A DNA stretch of 64,000 nt from Burkholderiales bacterium (GCA_019745565.1 JAIESW010000017.1:54517-118516); one strand, 5' to 3'. Numbered from the stretch's first letter, positions 54,358 through 63,877 are shown. Numbers and translations are program-made. Notes: a model not told the origin generated them from the letters alone.

Positions 54358-55259
54358 CCGCCGGCACGCACCATCGCCGCGGGCTGCTGCTCATGCTCGG
54401 GGCGACGCTATGCTGGGCCACCGCCGGAGTGCTGGTGCGCAGCCAGTCGGTGCGCGACGGCTGGGAAGTGACGTTCTGGCGATCGTTCTTCATGATCGTG
54501 TTCATGGCCGGCGTGCTGCTCGTGCAGTACCGCGGCGACACGCTTCGCCGCATCCGCGCCATCGGCCTCGCAGGGCTGATCTCCGGCGGTCTGTGGGCGA
54601 TCATGTTCATCGCCTTCATCCTGGCACTGTCGCGCACGACCGTTGCCAACACACTGGTCCTGTGCAGCATCTCGCCGTTCATGTCGGCCATCGCCGGCTG
54701 GCTCATGCTGTCGGAGCACGTCCCGCTGCGCACCTGGATCGCGATGGCCGCGGCCTTCGGGGGCATCGCGCTGATGTTCGTCGACTCCCTCGGTGGCGGC
54801 GGCACGTCGGGCAATCTGATCGCGCTGGCGATTCCCGTCTGCTTCGCGCTCAACGTCACCGTCCTGCGGCGCATGCACGCCGAGGCCGACATGGTGCCCA
54901 CGGTGCTGGTGGCGGGGCTCATCTCCTGCGCGATCACGCTGCCGTTCGCATTGCCGTTCGAGGTGCAGGTCGCCGACCTCCCGAACCTGATCGCGCTCGG
55001 CTTCGTCCAGCTCGGGCTGGGCTGCCTTCTGATGGTGGTGGCAGCGCGCTATCTGAAGGCGGCCGAAGTAGGATTGCTGGCGGAACTCGAAACCATCTTC
55101 GGCGTGGTCTCGACCTGGGTGCTGGTCGGCGAAGTACCGAGCCGCCTCGCCCTGATCGGCGGCGGCATCGTCATCGGCGCGTTGGCCCTGAACGAAGCCT
55201 GGCGCATGATCCGCGGCGACGGCAACACCGATCCCCTGAAGGAGATACCGCAACCATGA
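54354..55259 (+). CDS. EamA-family (DMT) transporter
   Basis: 301 residues with ten hydrophobic helices in two EamA halves (LLLMLGATLCWATAGVLVRS and LIALAIPVCFALNVTVLRRM). Starts at a GTG that overlaps the previous stop (GTGA), so it is coupled to the Ldh gene. Drug/metabolite family members usually export small metabolites; substrate unknown. Confidence 0.88.
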   Translation: MTAGTHHRRGLLLMLGATLCWATAGVLVRSQSVRDGWEVTFWRSFFMIVFMAGVLLVQYRGDTLRRIRAIGLAGLISGGLWAIMFIAFILALSRTTVANTLVLCSISPFMSAIAGWLMLSEHVPLRTWIAMAAAFGGIALMFVDSLGGGGTSGNLIALAIPVCFALNVTVLRRMHAEADMVPTVLVAGLISCAITLPFALPFEVQVADLPNLIALGFVQLGLGCLLMVVAARYLKAAEVGLLAELETIFGVVSTWVLVGEVPSRLALIGGGIVIGALALNEAWRMIRGDGNTDPLKEIPQP

Positions 55260-55915
55260 TCCCCGAACCCGACAATCTCGCCGAGCGTCTCGAGGCCTGC
55301 TATGCAGCGGCGGTGCACGACGTGCTGCGTGCCATGGGGCATGGCAACTGCGTGCTGCCGTCATCGATCACGCCGCTCGATCCCGGCACCAAGCTCGCGG
55401 GCGAGATCTACACGGTGAGTGGTCACGTGGACGTGACGCGCGATCCGCACGACACGCTGCTGCAATGGACCGGTTTGCTGTCGAAGGCACCCGCGGGCAA
55501 GGTGCTCGTGTGCCAGCCGAACACTCACGCCATCGCGCTGATGGGCGAGCTGTCGGCGGAAACGCTGCACTTCCGTGGCGTGCGCGGCTACGTGGTGGAC
55601 GGTGGCTGTCGCGACACGCAGTTCATCCTGGAGCTGGGTTTCCCGGTGTTCTGCAGCTTCAACACGCCGAAGGACATCGTCGGCCGCTGGGTGCCCGATC
55701 GTTTCGGTGAGCCGATCACCATCGGCGACGTCACCATCTCGAGCGGTGACTGGCTGCTCGCCGACCGCGACGGCATCGTGATCATCCCCGGTGCGATCGC
55801 GGCAGACGTGGTCACCAGAACCGAGGAAGTGCTGCAGACGGAGAACAAGGTGCGCACCGCCATTCTGTCGGGCATGGACCCGCAGGAGGCATACATCAAG
55901 TTCGGGAAATTCTGA
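55256..55915 (+). CDS. RraA-family protein (HMG/CHA aldolase-like)
   Basis: 219 residues. The conserved loop is VVDGGCRDTQFILELGFPVF; in aldolases the Arg and Asp of the GxxRD motif bind substrate and metal. The start overlaps the EamA stop (ATGA). Probably a 4-hydroxy-4-methyl-2-oxoglutarate or 4-carboxy-4-hydroxy-2-oxoadipate aldolase, or an RraA regulator. The operon context with a 2-hydroxyacid dehydrogenase favours the aldolase. Confidence 0.85.
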   Translation: MIPEPDNLAERLEACYAAAVHDVLRAMGHGNCVLPSSITPLDPGTKLAGEIYTVSGHVDVTRDPHDTLLQWTGLLSKAPAGKVLVCQPNTHAIALMGELSAETLHFRGVRGYVVDGGCRDTQFILELGFPVFCSFNTPKDIVGRWVPDRFGEPITIGDVTISSGDWLLADRDGIVIIPGAIAADVVTRTEEVLQTENKVRTAILSGMDPQEAYIKFGKF

Positions 55916-56035
55916 GACGACAAAGCAGCCCCGTTGGCTGTCTTCTTCCGACGACAATCGCTGCCTTCGATCCAGATCACCTGCTTCGCTTGTCGGCACG
56001 ATTGTCCTGGCCGAAGTGAAAACCCGGTGCGCAAT

Positions 56036-56064
56036 TTGACGGGTCACTATGAATTTGGGATAAC
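56036..56064 (+). promoter_or_regulatory. Sigma-70 promoter of DUF3015 gene
   Basis: TTGACG (56036-56041), 17 nt, then GATAAC (56059-56064), 48 nt before the ATG. The rest of 55916-56111 holds no gene. Confidence 0.6.
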
Positions 56065-56111
56065 GAAGGCGGCGCGCAGGCGCCACCCTCCCACCTCCCG
56101 AGGTATTCATC

Positions 56112-56609
56112 ATGATCATGCGCAAAACAGTGGTCGCCGTGTCGCTCACTATCGTGTCCGGTCTGGCCCTTGCGGCCGGCGAAAACAACGTGGGCAGCTG
56201 CGGTTGGGGCTCCAAGCTGTTCGATGGGCAATCCGGCATCTTCCCGCAGGCGCTCGCCGGCATCACCAACGGTACGTTCGGCAACCAGACGTTCGCGGTG
56301 AGCACCGGCTCGTCCGGCTGCACCCAGGACGGCACGGTCAAGTCCGGCTGGCAGACGGCCGCGTTCATCGACGGCAACAAGGAAAAGCTCGCCCGCGACA
56401 TGTCGCGCGGCAGCGGCGAAAGCCTCGATTCGCTGGCAGCCGTGCTGGGCGTGGAAGAAAAGGATCGCGCGCGGTTCGTGCAGGTTACCCGCGACAACCT
56501 CGCCATCATCTTCCCCTCCTCGACGGCCACGACCGACGAGATCCGCACCGGGCTGCGCGCCGTGCTGAATACCGATCGCGATCTCGCCGCCTACAGCGCA
56601 CGCGTCTGA
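56112..56609 (+). CDS. DUF3015 family exported protein
   Basis: 165 residues with a signal peptide (VAVSLTIVSGLALAAG). The mature part matches DUF3015: NVGSCGWGSKLFDGQSG, AGITNGTFGNQTFAVSTGSS, DMSRGSGESLDSLAAVLGVE. Function unknown. DUF3015 and DUF4105 genes are commonly neighbours, as here. GAGG lies 8 nt before the first ATG; a second ATG two codons on is also possible. Confidence 0.88.
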   Translation: MIMRKTVVAVSLTIVSGLALAAGENNVGSCGWGSKLFDGQSGIFPQALAGITNGTFGNQTFAVSTGSSGCTQDGTVKSGWQTAAFIDGNKEKLARDMSRGSGESLDSLAAVLGVEEKDRARFVQVTRDNLAIIFPSSTATTDEIRTGLRAVLNTDRDLAAYSARV

Positions 56610-56627
56610 GCATCTGCCTCCGCAACG

Positions 56628-56658
56628 ACACCCAGTGTGTGAACACTGGGTGTTTTTT
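56628..56658 (+). terminator. Rho-independent terminator between DUF3015 and DUF4105 genes
   Basis: ACACCCAGTGT and ACACTGGGTGT form a perfect 11-bp stem with a GTGA loop, followed by TTTTT. The DUF4105 gene starts 13 bp later, so it must use read-through or a promoter hidden in the terminator. Confidence 0.9.
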
Positions 56659-56670
56659 CGTCGGCGCGCC

Positions 56671-58569
56671 GTGAAGGCGATCGTCCTCCTCGTCGCGGGA
56701 CTGCTTGCGCTGGCGAGTCTTCCGGTGGCGGCACAGGACTACGCCGACGAACTGGCCGCTCGCGCGGTCGCGCTGGAGCTGCACAAGCGCCGCGAATGGC
56801 AGGTGCTGCTGCACTACCAGAAGCAGATTCTCGGCGGCGTGCGCAGCGCCGCGGATGATCCGGCGTTTTTCAATGCGCCCAACGGCGCCAAGAATCCCGC
56901 GGTGGAACTGGACGCGACCTTGCACGCGTTCTTTTCGCCGATCGTGGAGACGGACACCGTCCAGAATCCGCAGTGCCGGTTCATCGCCCGCTACCGGTGG
57001 CTGAAATCGGTCCTCGACTTCGATCCGGCACGGTTGCCGGAGCAGCCGTGCGTGCGCTACGAGCAATGGCGAGCGCAGCTCGCACCGTCACGCGTGGCCA
57101 TGGTCTTCCCGACGGCGTATATCAACAGCCCGGCGTCCATGTACGGGCACACGTTGTTGCGCATCGACGGTGCCGCCCAGAACGATCGCACCCGCCTGCT
57201 CGCCTACGCCATCAACTTCTCCGCCCAGACCGACAATGCGAACGGCTTCGTGTTCGCCTGGCGCGGCGTGACCGGCGGCTATGCCGGGCGCTTCAGCATG
57301 ATGCCGTACTACGTGAAGGTTACCGAGTACAGCGACCTGGAAAGCCGCGACATCTGGGAGTACGAACTCGACCTGAAGCCCGCCGAAATCGACCGGCTGC
57401 TCGAGCACGTCTGGGAACTGGGGCCGATCCGCTTCGACTACTACTTCCTCGACGAGAACTGCTCGTATCAGCTGCTCTCGCTGCTCGATGCTGCACGGCC
57501 CGACCTGCACCTCACCGACCGCTTTCCCGCCTGGACCATTCCGACCGACACGGTGCGCGCGGTCGCGGATACACCCGGCCTGCTGCGGCGTGTCGTCTTC
57601 CGTCCCGCGCGCAGCACCGAGCTCAAGCATCGGATCAAGCTCACCGCGCCATCGGATGTCAGACTCGCGGCCAAGGTGGCGAAGGGTTCGGTCGCCCCCG
57701 AAGCGCTCGCGCTACTGGAGCTGCCCGAGGCCCGGCGGGCCGGTGTGCTGGAACTCGCTTACGACGAACTCGACTTCCGCCGACTCGCCCGCAAGGAACG
57801 AGGAGCGGACGTCCCCGATCGATTGCGCGGGTTGCTGCTGGCCCGCAGCCGTCTGCCGCCGACCCCTGCCCTGCCTCCACCGCCCGAACCAAGCGTCAGA
57901 CCGGAGCAGGGCCATCGATCGGCGCGATTGTCGTTGGGTGGCGGCACGAGCGCGGGCGACGGCTTCCAGGAACTGCAGTTCCGTGGCGCCTATCACGACC
58001 TGCTCGATCCGCAACCGGGCTTCCAGTCCGGCTCCCAGATCGAGTTCGGCAACCTCGCCGTGCGCCATGAGAACGATGACGGCCTGAAGCTCGAGCGCGC
58101 CAGCATCATCGACGTCACGTCGATTGCACCGCGCAACATGCTGGTGAGCCCGGTGTCGTGGCGTGCGTCCTTCGGTTTCGAGCGAACGCGCGCAGCCGAC
58201 TCATCGCGGCCGATGATCTTTCAGGCCTCCGGCGGTTTCGGTTACGCCGGATCGTTCGCCGACACCGGACTCGTCTGGGCCATGTTGGAAGGTGGGCTGG
58301 TCGCGTCGGGACGTTTCGACCCCGGCGTCGGCCTGGGACTGGGCCTTGGCACGGGATTGAGCGTGGACCTTACCCCGCGCTGGCGGTTGCTCGCATACGC
58401 CCGGTCGCTGCGCTACGCCGTGGAAGGACCGAACGAACGCACCGTGGTGGCGTTGGGGCAACGCGTCACGCTCACGCACGACCTCGCGCTGCGGATCGAG
58501 GCCGACGTGCGTCGCGAGTTCGGCGTTCGGTGGTCCACCGTGGGCGCGTACCTGCAATGGTACTTCTAG
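56671..58569 (+). CDS. DUF4105 family protein with C-terminal barrel
   Basis: About 632 residues. Signal peptide (IVLLVAGLLALASLPVAAQ). The first half matches DUF4105, with the conserved NSPASMYGHTLLRIDGAAQ, YVKVTEYSDLESRDIWEYEL and YYFLDENCSYQLLSLLDA (conserved Cys/His/Asp of a putative peptidase-like site). The second half has beta-barrel-like repeats and ends in Trp-Tyr-Phe, as outer-membrane proteins do. Start is a GTG at 56671. Role unknown. Confidence 0.82.
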   Translation: MKAIVLLVAGLLALASLPVAAQDYADELAARAVALELHKRREWQVLLHYQKQILGGVRSAADDPAFFNAPNGAKNPAVELDATLHAFFSPIVETDTVQNPQCRFIARYRWLKSVLDFDPARLPEQPCVRYEQWRAQLAPSRVAMVFPTAYINSPASMYGHTLLRIDGAAQNDRTRLLAYAINFSAQTDNANGFVFAWRGVTGGYAGRFSMMPYYVKVTEYSDLESRDIWEYELDLKPAEIDRLLEHVWELGPIRFDYYFLDENCSYQLLSLLDAARPDLHLTDRFPAWTIPTDTVRAVADTPGLLRRVVFRPARSTELKHRIKLTAPSDVRLAAKVAKGSVAPEALALLELPEARRAGVLELAYDELDFRRLARKERGADVPDRLRGLLLARSRLPPTPALPPPPEPSVRPEQGHRSARLSLGGGTSAGDGFQELQFRGAYHDLLDPQPGFQSGSQIEFGNLAVRHENDDGLKLERASIIDVTSIAPRNMLVSPVSWRASFGFERTRAADSSRPMIFQASGGFGYAGSFADTGLVWAMLEGGLVASGRFDPGVGLGLGLGTGLSVDLTPRWRLLAYARSLRYAVEGPNERTVVALGQRVTLTHDLALRIEADVRREFGVRWSTVGAYLQWYF

Positions 58570-59399
58570 GCCGGATCGCCATCGTTCTCGCGGTGACTCT
58601 GCTGCTCGCCGGCTGCACGCGAGTCTTCTTCCAACCCATGAAACCGCTGGTGCGCACCCCCGCGGCGGTCGATCTGGAATGGGAGGACGTCTCGCTGCAC
58701 GCGGCGGACGGCGTCGCGTTGTCCGCCTGGTTCCTGCCCGTGAAGACCGGCACCGCGCGGGGCACGATCCTGTTCCTGCACGGCAATGCGGAAAACATCA
58801 GCACGCATCTGGGTTCGGTCTGGTGGATGCCGGCCCGCGGCTATCAAGTCCTGCTGCTCGACTATCGCGGCTACGGAAAGTCGGCCGGCAAACCGTCCAT
58901 CGCCGGAGCGCAACTCGATATCGACGCTGCGTTGTCGACCCTGCTGTCGCGAGCCGATGTGGATCCGAAACGCATCGTCCTGCTGGGGCAAAGCCTCGGC
59001 GGTGCCTTGGCGTTGCACTACGCCGCCACGGGACCGCAGCGGGATCGGCTGCGCGCCGTGGTGACCGACAGCGCCTTCGCCTCCTATCGCGGAATTGCGC
59101 GCGAGAAGCTCGCCACCGGCTGGCTCACGGGATTGCTGCAGTGGCCGCTGGCACTTACCATCGATGACGACTACAGCCCGATCCGTTCGATCCAACGGAT
59201 CGCCCCCGTGCCGCTGCTGCTGATCCACGGCACGCGCGACACCATCGTGCCGGCAGAGCACGCCCGGCTCCTGTTCGATGCGGCCGGCGAACCGCGCACG
59301 CTATGGCTCGTGCCGGAAGCGGACCACATCGGATCGCTGCATCGGCCGGAGATCCGCGACCGGCTGATCGACTACATGAACGAAGTGCTCGGCATTTGA
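58557..59399 (+). CDS. Alpha/beta-hydrolase lipoprotein
   Basis: 280 residues. Lipobox LLLAGCTRVF puts it on a lipid anchor. The fold shows the oxyanion region TILFLHGNAENIS, nucleophile elbow VLLGQSLGGALAL (Ser in GQSLG), acid in LLLIHGTRDTIVPAEHA and a late His (EADHIGSLHRPE). Similar to membrane-attached YfhR/BEM46-type hydrolases. ATG 58557 overlaps the end of the DUF4105 gene. Convergent overlap with bioD. Confidence 0.9.
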   Translation: MVLLGRIAIVLAVTLLLAGCTRVFFQPMKPLVRTPAAVDLEWEDVSLHAADGVALSAWFLPVKTGTARGTILFLHGNAENISTHLGSVWWMPARGYQVLLLDYRGYGKSAGKPSIAGAQLDIDAALSTLLSRADVDPKRIVLLGQSLGGALALHYAATGPQRDRLRAVVTDSAFASYRGIAREKLATGWLTGLLQWPLALTIDDDYSPIRSIQRIAPVPLLLIHGTRDTIVPAEHARLLFDAAGEPRTLWLVPEADHIGSLHRPEIRDRLIDYMNEVLGI

Positions 59400-60064
59400 C
59401 CGTTGGGCAGGTCCAGACGTACCGCGCTGGCATCGGGACGGTCCATCCGCGGAACGACACCGAGCAACGGAGCCTTCAACCTCTGCTTCAGCGTTTCGAG
59501 ATTCTCGTCGAAGACACTCATCGCCGGGTCGATGCGATTCGCCACCCAGCCGACCAGCGGGAGGCCGCGCGCAAGGATCGCTTCCTGGGTGAGCAGCGCA
59601 TGGTTGATGCAGCCCAGGCGCATGCCGACAGTCAGCACCACCGGCAGCGCCAGGGCTCGCGCGAGATCGCCGAAGTCTTCGCGCTCGTTGAGGGGCACCA
59701 GGAATCCGCCGGCGCCTTCGACGATCACCGCGTCGGCGCGTCGGGACAGCAAGTCGAAGCGTTCACGAATGACCGGGAGATCGATGGCGACCTTCGTGCG
59801 TGACGCCGCGATGTGCGGCGCGATTGCGTCCACGAACCGGTAGGGATTGATCTCGTCGAGCGGCGCATCGACATCGGCCGCCGCGCGCAGCGCTTCCACA
59901 TCCTCGTTCTTCCAGCCGTCCTGCGTCTGGTAGCAGCCGGCCGCCACCGGCTTCATGGCGACGACGCGCATGCCCGCGCGACGGCAGGCGTGGATCAGCG
60001 CGCAAGCGACGAGGGTCTTGCCGACTTCGGTGTCGGTGCCGGTGATGAAGAGGCCGTGGGGCAT
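59372..60064 (-). CDS. bioD: Dethiobiotin synthase
   Basis: ATP- and CO2-dependent ring closure of DAPA to dethiobiotin. 230 residues with the P-loop FITGTDTEVGKTLVACAL, the MKPVAAGC segment, the VIVEGAGGFLVPLNE motif and NRIDP. Its C-terminal 28 bp overlap the convergent hydrolase gene. Downstream of bioA, with a palindromic repeat between. Confidence 0.95.
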   Translation of the reverse strand: MPHGLFITGTDTEVGKTLVACALIHACRRAGMRVVAMKPVAAGCYQTQDGWKNEDVEALRAAADVDAPLDEINPYRFVDAIAPHIAASRTKVAIDLPVIRERFDLLSRRADAVIVEGAGGFLVPLNEREDFGDLARALALPVVLTVGMRLGCINHALLTQEAILARGLPLVGWVANRIDPAMSVFDENLETLKQRLKAPLLGVVPRMDRPDASAVRLDLPNGQMPSTSFM

Positions 60065-60092
60065 GGTCTAGCGGTTGCAGCAGGCCGCGCTG

Positions 60093-60181
60093 CCCCCATC
60101 CCAACCTTCCCCCACCTGCGGTGGGGGAAGGGGTGTACGCCCCCTCCCCCGGCTTTGCCGGGGGAGGGTTGGGGTGGGGGC
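60093..60181. repeat. Intergenic palindromic repeat, copy 6 (inside bio cluster)
   Basis: CCCCCATCCCAACC...GGTTGGGGTGGGGG with hairpins CCCCCACC/GGTGGGGG and CCCCCGGC/GCCGGGGG. It separates bioA from bioD in an otherwise tightly packed cluster. Confidence 0.85.
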
Positions 60182-60234
60182 ACGCGCAGCGTCAGCTTCG
60201 CCAAGGAAAAGTGAAGGGCGAGCGCAAACGATCC

Positions 60235-61572
60235 TCAATTCCTCCCCACCGCCACATCCAGTGCCTGCCGCGCCGCCCGCACCAGCATCGCCCATTCGTC
60301 GAAGTCCATCACGTAGGGCGGCATGAAGTACACGGTGTTGCCGATCGGCCGCAGCAGAACGCCTTCGCGCAGCGCGGCCTCCATGTAGGTCCGCGCGAAC
60401 CCGGGCTGTGCATCGATCACGTCGAACGCCCAGATCATGCCGCTGCGGCGGAAATGCGCGACACGCTCGTCCTCGCGCAACCGACCGGCCAGGGTGTCGA
60501 ACCCTTCGGCCTTCTGGTAGTTCGCCTCGATCACGTCGTCCTGCCGGAAGATGTCGAGCACGGCCAGCGCGGCGCTGCAGGCGAGCGCGTTGCCGGTGTA
60601 CGAATGGGAATGCAGGAAACCGCGAGCAGCGTCGTCGTCGTAGAACGCCTCGTAGATCTTGTCGGTGGTCATCACCACGGACAGCGGCAGGTAACCCCCG
60701 GTGATGCCCTTCGACAGGCAGAGGAAATCCGGACGCACCAGAGCCTGCTCGTGCGCGAAGAAGCTGCCGGTTCGCCCGAAGCCCACGGCGATCTCGTCGG
60801 CGATGAAGTGCACCTGGTAGCGATTGCACAGCGCCCGCACGCGGCGCACGTACTCGGAGTGATGCATCGCCATGCCGCCGGCACACTGGATCAGCGGTTC
60901 GACGATGATCGCCGCCGTTTCGTCCCCATGCGCCTGCAGATGGGCTTCGAGCGCGTCCGCCGCACGGCGCGCGCAATCGAACGAATCCTCGCCGGGCTCC
61001 GCGCGGCGCGCGTCGGGACTCGGCATCGTGGTGCCTGCGCGCAGCAGGGGCTCGTAGGCGTTGCGGAAGATCTCGACATCGGTCACGCCCAGCGCACCGA
61101 GCGTCTCGCCGTGATAACCGCCTTCCACCGCGATGAAGCGGTTCTTGCCCGGGCGACCGGCGTTGCGCCAATAGTGCGCGCTCATCTTGAGCGCGATCTC
61201 GGTCGCCGACGCACCGTCCGACGCGTAGAAGCAATGACCCAGCGCATGCTCGGTCAGTGCCGAAAGCCGCTCGGACAGCTGCACCACGGGTTCATGGGTG
61301 AAGCCCGCGAGGATCACGTGCTCGAGCCGATCGAGCTGCGCCCGGATCGCCGCGTTGATGCGCGGTTCGCGATGGCCGAACAGGTTGACCCACCACGAGC
61401 TTACCGCGTCGAGATAGCGGCGCCCGCCGGCATCGGTGAGCCATGCGCCCTCGCCGGCCACCATCGGGATCAGCGGCAGGCTCTCGTGCACTTTCATCTG
61501 CGTGCACGGATGCCATACGGCGTGCAGGCTGCGCGCTGCCAGATCGTCGGCCCCTGTGCCGGAGTGATCCAT
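60235..61572 (-). CDS. bioA: Adenosylmethionine-8-amino-7-oxononanoate aminotransferase
   Basis: PLP enzyme that converts KAPA to DAPA using S-adenosylmethionine as amino donor. 445 residues: HPCTQMKVHE, SSWWVNLFGHREPRIN, the cofactor-Lys region CLSKGITGGYLPLSVVM, and HSHSYTGNALACSAALAVL. ATG 61572 is 2 nt past the bioF stop, so they are closely coupled. Confidence 0.96.
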   Translation of the reverse strand: MDHSGTGADDLAARSLHAVWHPCTQMKVHESLPLIPMVAGEGAWLTDAGGRRYLDAVSSWWVNLFGHREPRINAAIRAQLDRLEHVILAGFTHEPVVQLSERLSALTEHALGHCFYASDGASATEIALKMSAHYWRNAGRPGKNRFIAVEGGYHGETLGALGVTDVEIFRNAYEPLLRAGTTMPSPDARRAEPGEDSFDCARRAADALEAHLQAHGDETAAIIVEPLIQCAGGMAMHHSEYVRRVRALCNRYQVHFIADEIAVGFGRTGSFFAHEQALVRPDFLCLSKGITGGYLPLSVVMTTDKIYEAFYDDDAARGFLHSHSYTGNALACSAALAVLDIFRQDDVIEANYQKAEGFDTLAGRLREDERVAHFRRSGMIWAFDVIDAQPGFARTYMEAALREGVLLRPIGNTVYFMPPYVMDFDEWAMLVRAARQALDVAVGRN

Positions 61573-61574
61573 CT

Positions 61575-62741
61575 TCACGCCGCCACAGCCTCCGTCCGAG
61601 CGATGGCGAGCAATGTATCCGCGAGGGCCGCGACCTGCTCCGTCGTATGCCCCGCCGTGAGAGAGATGCGCAGGCGCGCCGAGCCTTCGGGAACCGTGGG
61701 CGGACGGATACCCGGCACCCAGAAGCCGCGCTCCCACAGGCTCTGCATCAGCTGCATCACGCGTGCGTTGTCGCCGACGACGACCGGCTGGACGGCGGTG
61801 TTCGATTCCAGCAGCGCCCACGGCAGCTCGCGCAGACGCCGGCGCAGCAGCGCGATGTGGTCCCGCAGACGCTGGCGGCGCCACGGTTCGTCCCGGAAGA
61901 CCTCGAGGCTGGCGCGCACCGCCGCGGCCAGCATCGGCGGCGTCGCGGTGGTGAAGACGTAGGTGCGCGCACGCTGGACCAGCCAGTCGATCATCGCCGC
62001 GTCGCCCGCCACGAATGCACCGCTCACCCCCGCCGCCTTGCCCAGCGTGCCCATGTAGACGATGCGCTCGGAGCGCACGCCGAGATGGGCCGCCGTGCCC
62101 TCGCCGTTCGGACCGAGCACGCCGAAGCCATGGGCATCGTCGAGATACAGCCACGCGTCGTATCGTTCGCACAGGTCGACCAGTTCGCGCACCGGTGCGA
62201 TGTCGCCGTCCATGCTGAACACCGCGTCGGAAACGATCAGCTTGTTCGGCGCGGAAGAACGGACCAGTGCCTGCTCCAGCGCATCGAGATCGGCGTGCGG
62301 GTAGACGTGCACGTCGGCGCGCGACAGTCGCGCGCCGTCGATCAGACAGGCATGGTTCAGCTCGTCGGAGAACACGGCATCGCCACGTCCCACCAGTGCG
62401 GGAATCACGCCGGTGTTCGCCATGTAGCCCGTCGAGAACGTCAGCGCCTTCGGCATGCCGACGAAGCGCGCGAGTTCCGCATCCACGCGCTCATGCTCTT
62501 CGTGGTGCCCCGAGATCAGGTGCGACGCACCGGACCCGACGCCGAACCGCTGCACCGCCTCCACCACGGCATCGATCAGTCGCGGATGGGAGGCGAGGCC
62601 CAGATAGTCGTTCGAGGCAAACGCGACCAGCCGGCGCCCCTCGACCTCGAGTTCCGCGCCCTGCTCACCCGCCACGGGATGGCGCGTGCGCAGCAGCGAT
62701 GCCGCCTCCAACCCGGCCAGCGCCGCCCCGAAATCGCGCAT
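61575..62741 (-). CDS. bioF: 8-amino-7-oxononanoate synthase
   Basis: PLP enzyme condensing pimeloyl-ACP with L-alanine to KAPA. 388 residues: ASNDYLGLASHPRLIDAVVE, GVGSGASHLISGHHEEH, FSTGYMANTGVIPALVG, DDAHGFGVLGPNGEGT and GTLGKAAGVSGAFVAGD (PLP Lys). ATG 62741 is preferred over a TTG at 62765. Confidence 0.96.
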   Translation of the reverse strand: MRDFGAALAGLEAASLLRTRHPVAGEQGAELEVEGRRLVAFASNDYLGLASHPRLIDAVVEAVQRFGVGSGASHLISGHHEEHERVDAELARFVGMPKALTFSTGYMANTGVIPALVGRGDAVFSDELNHACLIDGARLSRADVHVYPHADLDALEQALVRSSAPNKLIVSDAVFSMDGDIAPVRELVDLCERYDAWLYLDDAHGFGVLGPNGEGTAAHLGVRSERIVYMGTLGKAAGVSGAFVAGDAAMIDWLVQRARTYVFTTATPPMLAAAVRASLEVFRDEPWRRQRLRDHIALLRRRLRELPWALLESNTAVQPVVVGDNARVMQLMQSLWERGFWVPGIRPPTVPEGSARLRISLTAGHTTEQVAALADTLLAIARTEAVAA

Positions 62742-62822
62742 GTCAGTACCGCCGGGCCGCCCCAAGGTAATGACGCGCCCCCTCGGGGGGCAGCGACCAG
62801 CGGGAGCGTGGGGGCTGTTTCA

Positions 62823-63806
62823 TTAGAGCGGCTGCATGCCGATGCGATCGAGCAGCGCGCGATCGCGATCGGCTTCCGGATTGCCGGTGGTGAGCAGCTT
62901 GTCGCCGTAGAAAATGGAGTTCGCACCTGCGAGGAAGCACAGGGCCTGCCCCTCGTCGGTCATCTGGGTGCGTCCCGCCGACAGACGCACGAACGCCTTC
63001 GGCATGGTGATGCGCGCCGCGGCGATCATGCGCACGAAGTCGAGGATGTCGACCTTCTCCTGACCGTGCAGCGGCGTGCCTTCCACCTGCACCAGAGAGT
63101 TGATCGGCACGGACTCCGGATACGGTTCCATGTTCGCGAGTTGCGCGAGCAGACCGGCGCGGTCGTGAGTGTCCTCACCCATGCCTACGATGCCGCCGCA
63201 ACACACGTGCAGCCCGGCATCGCGCACGCGGCCGAGAGTGTCGAAGCGGTCCTGGTATTCGCGCGTGTGGATGATGTCGCCGTAGAACTCGGGCGACGTG
63301 TCGAGGTTGTGGTTGTAGTAGTCGAGGCCGGCATCGGCGAGCTGCTCGGCCTGACCGTCCTTCAACAGGCCGAGCGTCGCACAGGTCTCGAGACCGAGGG
63401 ATTTCACCGCCTTGACCATGTCGAGCACCGGCTCGAGTTCGCGCTGTTTCGGACCGCGCCAGGCGGCCCCCATGCAGAAGCGCGATGCACCGGCGGCCTT
63501 CGCGGCCTTCGCCGCCTCGACCACCTGGTCGAGCGCCATCAGCGGCTGGTCTTCCACGCCGGTGGTGAAGCGGCGCGACTGCGGACAGTAGGCGCAGTCC
63601 TCGGGACAGCCGCCGGTCTTGATCGACAGCAGCGTCGAGAGCTGCACCTTGGTCGGGTCGTGGTGCTCGCGGTGTACCGTCTGGGCGCGGAACAGCAGTT
63701 CCGGCAGCGGTAACGCCAGCAGTTCCTCGATCTGCTCGACGGTCCACCGCAAGGTCGCGGCGGCTGGTGCTGTGGCGAGGGCCTGGCTATCGAGGGGGGC
63801 GTTCAT
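62823..63806 (-). CDS. bioB: Biotin synthase
   Basis: Radical SAM enzyme that inserts sulfur into dethiobiotin. 327 residues with the CxxxCxxC cluster in [24 protein letters not shown] before it, and later [20 protein letters not shown], and [11 protein letters not shown] with the conserved Arg and Gln. GGAG lies 9 nt upstream of the start. First gene of the bioB-F-A-D cluster; bioC, bioH and birA are not in the window. Confidence 0.97.
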   Translation of the reverse strand: MNAPLDSQALATAPAAATLRWTVEQIEELLALPLPELLFRAQTVHREHHDPTKVQLSTLLSIKTGGCPEDCAYCPQSRRFTTGVEDQPLMALDQVVEAAKAAKAAGASRFCMGAAWRGPKQRELEPVLDMVKAVKSLGLETCATLGLLKDGQAEQLADAGLDYYNHNLDTSPEFYGDIIHTREYQDRFDTLGRVRDAGLHVCCGGIVGMGEDTHDRAGLLAQLANMEPYPESVPINSLVQVEGTPLHGQEKVDILDFVRMIAAARITMPKAFVRLSAGRTQMTDEGQALCFLAGANSIFYGDKLLTTGNPEADRDRALLDRIGMQPL

Positions 63807-63845
63807 CGGTGGGTCTCCGGTGGCAGAGCGCCGTGCGACGCCCCT

Positions 63846-63877
63846 TTGTCAAATTGGCCGGATCATACCGTTTGACA
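63846..63877 (-). promoter_or_regulatory. BirA-like operator overlapping the bioB promoter
   Basis: TTGTCAAAT (63846-63854) and CGTTTGACA (63869-63877) form an inverted repeat (TGTCAAA/TTTGACA exact) with 14 nt between 9-mers. That size and layout resemble the BirA consensus TTGTAAACC-N14-GGTTTACAA. A minus-strand -10 TATGAT (63862-63867) lies between the arms, so a bound repressor would cover the promoter. Confidence 0.6.
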
